Part shown: piece after piece, positions 6,571-9,140 of the stretch | Layout: each line of letters starts with the position of its first letter | How positions within the stretch are numbered: position 1 is the stretch's first letter | Assembly (NCBI GenBank): GCA_003554345.1 | Contig: PWGE01000445.1 | Coordinates: 1 to 9,140 of the forward strand | Length of the DNA stretch: 9,140 nt | DNA from: Candidatus Sumerlaeota bacterium | GTDB lineage: Bacteria > Sumerlaeota > T1SED10-198M | Reading direction: 5' to 3' | Translations under genes and position numbers: made by a program | The notes under the pieces: generated by a model | The model's database searches: none | What the model saw: only the letters and a program-made list of their open reading frames with translations | What the model was told of the DNA's origin: nothing

Positions 6571-7984
6571 TATAGAAGAAAAATCCCCTGTTAATAAAGA
6601 TCTGGACGACCATAACTGCAGATGCTACTATTATCCTTACAGGAACCGGCTGTTCATAACTATAAAACAGAACCAGCGCAGCAAACAGATGAAATATGTA
6701 CTCTTTTCTCCAGAAGTTGTATGATAATGGTGCTTTTCCCAGAATAAAGACAATTCCCAACGAGACTAAATCACTGATACCTGCCAGGAACAATGCCCGC
6801 AGAGGAGTCAGCACTCCTGCCGCCTGAAATATAACCAATCCGATAGCCATTAAAACAAAATGACCTGCTGATTTAACCACCAGTAACCAGTTCTTTTTTT
6901 TGGTCAGCGTCAGATTCACAAACTCATACTCAAATGGCTTGAGGGCAACCACAATAAAAAAGGCCGAAAACAAACGGGCAGCTTCCAGATAGTCAGACAA
7001 GAAAGCCTGAAAAAACCAGGGGGCTGCCAGAAAAAACCCTGTAAGCATCACCCAGCTTACCAGCGTACTTCCCTGTACCTGCAGTTTTAGCACCTTTTTC
7101 AGACTGCCGATATTTTCTTTCGAATTCAATTGCGGCAAATTGGGGAAAAAGTAATTCGCCAGCACCACCACAAAATTCAAAAACATATAGAGTAAAGAAG
7201 CCGCCAGACCTGTAAACCCCACTATATCGGGTTTATAACGAACAAAATTTAAAAATAATACTATAAATTCTCCCGTAAAATGATGTATTTCAACATTGAT
7301 AAAATGGGCAACGCCATACAGCATGTGAAAACGTACCGAAAAAGGAACAGCTGTTTCTTTGTGTGTTGTAACTTTTAATCTTTTCAATGATTTTTTCCAG
7401 AAATAGTAACTGTATAAAGAACCCAGTAAAAAAGCAGTAAGATGAGCAAAAAGAGCTCCTTCAAATCCCATTGAAAAACCCCAGGTCAGTGTTACTATCC
7501 CTAAGAATTTTAAGCCGTTAAGAAGAGCAAGGAAGGAGAACCAGTGCAATATACGTCGAGTGGCATACAGCAAATGGATCCAGTAATGAGACCAGAAATA
7601 ACCAATCCCGCATACTACGATATACGCCAGAAAAATAAAGATATTTTCATGGATACCCTCCGGAGCCCGAAAAAACATATAAAGAAAAACAAATAGCACG
7701 GTTAATAAAAACTGATACAACCATATATAGCGTATAATAGGTAAATATGATTTAAGGAAACCACGGTTTTTTCGATCAAACTGATCAATGGCCACCCGGG
7801 TAAGAGTTTGAAGCAAGCCCAGGTTGGAAAATTCAAAAACAACAATAACAAGAGAATTAAGGAGGCGAAACATGCCATATTCATCAGTAGCAAGTAACCG
7901 TACAAGCAAAAAGGTGTTAATTACGGCAAAACCATTACCAAGTGCCCGTAAAACAAAGGCGTGACTTACTTTTTTAAAATGCAT
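6539..7984 (-). CDS. Wzx-like polysaccharide flippase (MOP superfamily)
   Basis: A 481-residue, strongly hydrophobic protein with about twelve to fourteen membrane spans and short loops. The opening (LRALGNGFAVINTFLLVRLL, then EYGMFRLLNSLV) is the usual first-helix pattern of the RfbX/Wzx and PST family: a Gly-Asn helix, then a leucine run with Arg, then an E-Y-G turn. These proteins flip undecaprenyl-linked sugar units across the inner membrane. The start is fixed because TGA stands directly before ATG 7984 in frame. There is no strong ribosome site, but the 19-base overlap with the upstream glycosyltransferase suggests coupling. The pairing with a GT4 enzyme fits assembly of a capsule, O-antigen or exopolysaccharide. 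The exact cargo is not visible. Confidence 0.85.
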   Translation of the reverse strand: MHFKKVSHAFVLRALGNGFAVINTFLLVRLLATDEYGMFRLLNSLVIVVFEFSNLGLLQTLTRVAIDQFDRKNRGFLKSYLPIIRYIWLYQFLLTVLFVFLYMFFRAPEGIHENIFIFLAYIVVCGIGYFWSHYWIHLLYATRRILHWFSFLALLNGLKFLGIVTLTWGFSMGFEGALFAHLTAFLLGSLYSYYFWKKSLKRLKVTTHKETAVPFSVRFHMLYGVAHFINVEIHHFTGEFIVLFLNFVRYKPDIVGFTGLAASLLYMFLNFVVVLANYFFPNLPQLNSKENIGSLKKVLKLQVQGSTLVSWVMLTGFFLAAPWFFQAFLSDYLEAARLFSAFFIVVALKPFEYEFVNLTLTKKKNWLLVVKSAGHFVLMAIGLVIFQAAGVLTPLRALFLAGISDLVSLGIVFILGKAPLSYNFWRKEYIFHLFAALVLFYSYEQPVPVRIIVASAVMVVQIFINRGFFFYIISRYSERQK

Positions 7985-9087
7985 TCAAAGTACCATTGGA
8001 GTAATTCATTAAAAGAAGCATTAAAGTCATATTTTTTTTTGATATAACGACTCACTTTTAATAACTCCTGATAGACGTCATTTTTCTTAATACATGCCCT
8101 GAGAAGAGAAGCAAAGGAATGATAGTCTTCCACCATGAACCGGGAACTGTCCCTGATCTCTTCAAAAACCGGAATTTTCGATAATATAAGGGGAAGATGA
8201 TAATAAGCTCCTTCTACTACAGGCAGGCCAAAACCCTCATAACAGGACAGGTTAAGAACTCCCAGGCAATTGAGATAAAGAGTTTTAAGTTTCTCAGGGG
8301 AAACATTTTCCAGAAAAGCACTATCGGGTGTCAACTGTATTTTTTTCAGCACTTGACGCGATTTCCAGCCCTTATTCCCTGCTAACAGGAGTTGATACTC
8401 GTTGGGCTCCTCTTTCTTCCATTTTTCCCACCAGCTGAGAAGAGTCTCTATATTTTTTCGTGGCTCCAGGGTCCCTACATGTAAAAAATACTTTTTAACC
8501 TGAACGGAAGAGTTGAAAAGAAGCTCTTTTTGCACTTCATGAGAAGGCAAATCACCCCATCGCAAAGAAACTCCCAGGGGAATGACTTTGATTCGCTCCG
8601 GGATTATTTCATATTTTTTTGAGATTTCTTTTTTTACCGTTTTAGAATCAGTGATCAGGTAGCGAGAATGACAGATGCTTCTTTTGAAATTATGCTTATA
8701 ATATAATTTTTTGTAAAGGGGAATCGACCACGGATACTGACAAAATGTCAGATCGTGGACAGTACAAATGACCTGAAAATGCCTGCATCGGTATGGTATG
8801 GAAAAGGCAAGCTGATGGAGCCAGCGGATGCCGCGTGATTTCAACAGACCTGGAATGACTATTTGTTCGGCAAGAACCTTTTGCCGACGATTACGAACAG
8901 GTAAAACGACAGCATTCGTACTTGATTGAAATCCCTTCGGCAAATTGACCCCTTCCGGAAATATAAAGAAAAAGGATTCCAGAGTAGCAGGGGAAAGCTG
9001 CGAAAACTGTTCAAGCAATAAAGAGGCATAGGTAGCAGTTCCTCCTTTATGCAAAAGAGGAAGAAAATTTATGGCGATTTTCTCCAT
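7966..9087 (-). CDS. GT4 family glycosyltransferase
   Basis: A 373-residue GT-B fold enzyme that would transfer a sugar from a nucleotide donor to a lipid-linked or glycan acceptor on the cytoplasmic face. Seen: a glycine-rich N-terminus (HKGGTATY, 13-20), VHDLTF (110-115), TDSKTVKKEI and VIPLGVS in the middle, HVGTLEPRKN (203-212) at the start of the donor-binding domain, and YEGFGLPVVEG with the E-x7-E pair Glu284/Glu292. All match GT4 (Glycos_transf_1) retaining enzymes. Length is normal and nothing looks missing. An in-frame TGA upstream fixes the start at ATG 9087. It is the upstream partner of the flippase, so it probably belongs to the same polysaccharide cluster, which continues past the window. 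Donor and acceptor sugars are not predictable. Confidence 0.92.
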   Translation of the reverse strand: MEKIAINFLPLLHKGGTATYASLLLEQFSQLSPATLESFFFIFPEGVNLPKGFQSSTNAVVLPVRNRRQKVLAEQIVIPGLLKSRGIRWLHQLAFSIPYRCRHFQVICTVHDLTFCQYPWSIPLYKKLYYKHNFKRSICHSRYLITDSKTVKKEISKKYEIIPERIKVIPLGVSLRWGDLPSHEVQKELLFNSSVQVKKYFLHVGTLEPRKNIETLLSWWEKWKKEEPNEYQLLLAGNKGWKSRQVLKKIQLTPDSAFLENVSPEKLKTLYLNCLGVLNLSCYEGFGLPVVEGAYYHLPLILSKIPVFEEIRDSSRFMVEDYHSFASLLRACIKKNDVYQELLKVSRYIKKKYDFNASFNELLQWYFECILKK

Positions 9088-9090
9088 AGA

Positions 9091-9115
9091 AAGAGGTTTT
9101 CAATCATCTCCTCTC
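9091..9115 (-). promoter_or_regulatory. Possible hairpin holding a Shine-Dalgarno-like sequence
   Basis: On the minus strand GAGAGG (9115-9110) can pair with CCTCTT (9096-9091), a six-base stem with one G-U pair and a 13-base loop. The left arm is part of AGAGGAGA, the only good Shine-Dalgarno-like stretch before the GT4 gene, but it lies about 20 bases from ATG 9087. Ribosomes ending an upstream gene could open the stem. The stem is short and may be chance. Confidence 0.25.
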
Positions 9116-9140
9116 ATTATGCGCCGCGGAACAGTCAAGA
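9100..9140 (-). CDS. Possible 3' end of an upstream gene (partial)
   Basis: The minus strand has two frames that stay open from the right edge and then stop, at 9106-9104 and at 9102-9100. The second would end ...LTVPRRIMRGDD and leave 12 bases before the GT4 start, consistent with the tight packing of the window. About a dozen codons are too few to identify a protein, and neither frame can be preferred with certainty. Confidence 0.3.
   Translation of the reverse strand, partial: LTVPRRIMRGDD

Noticed and set aside
7702-7905. Second minus-strand hydrophobic frame inside the flippase gene
   Set aside because: It is an out-of-frame shadow of T-rich hydrophobic codons.
8197-8385. Plus-strand frame inside the GT4 gene
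   Set aside because: It is antisense to the conserved E-x7-E region and shows no motif.

Overview
The window looks like ordinary chromosome from an AT-leaning (roughly 40% GC by eye), very gene-dense bacterium. It holds nine nearly complete genes, one gene truncated at the left edge and possibly the tail of another at the right edge. A lipobox protein, a Wzm-type exporter permease, RicT and a MutS2-type Smr domain suggest a bacterium with a complex envelope, perhaps a deep-branching or uncultured lineage. I cannot name the phylum. No rRNA, tRNA, IS element, CRISPR array or phage gene is visible, and no gap longer than about 20 bases separates genes.

Left block, plus strand, 2-6570. Eight genes run head to tail with gaps of at most 5 bases or overlaps of 4-34 bases, so they probably form one transcription unit that begins upstream. 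In order: the Smr-domain end of a MutS2-like protein; a short MshEN-domain protein with two intact c-di-GMP-binding motifs but no secretion ATPase domain; the clamp-loader subunit delta' (holB); the iron-sulfur RicT/PSP1 protein; an ABC-2 exporter permease without a neighbouring ATPase; a lipoprotein with a probable beta-sandwich domain; a CCA-adding tRNA nucleotidyltransferase with an HD domain; and a small single-pass membrane-anchored protein that vaguely resembles the YpmS/DUF2140 pattern. The unit mixes DNA maintenance, RNA processing and maturation, second-messenger sensing and envelope genes.

Right block, minus strand, 9140-6539. A GT4 glycosyltransferase and a Wzx-like flippase overlap by 19 bases and read towards the first block. 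They look like the downstream end of a surface-polysaccharide cluster that continues beyond the right edge. The two blocks converge and their last genes overlap tail to tail by 32 bases, with no terminator hairpin that I can see.

Most noteworthy are the stand-alone MshEN protein (a candidate free c-di-GMP receptor with what may be a leftover pilus-ATPase N2 domain), a Glu in place of the first catalytic Asp of the CCA enzyme, and the orphan exporter permease paired with a new-looking lipoprotein. I see no clear sign of a wholly new multi-gene system.
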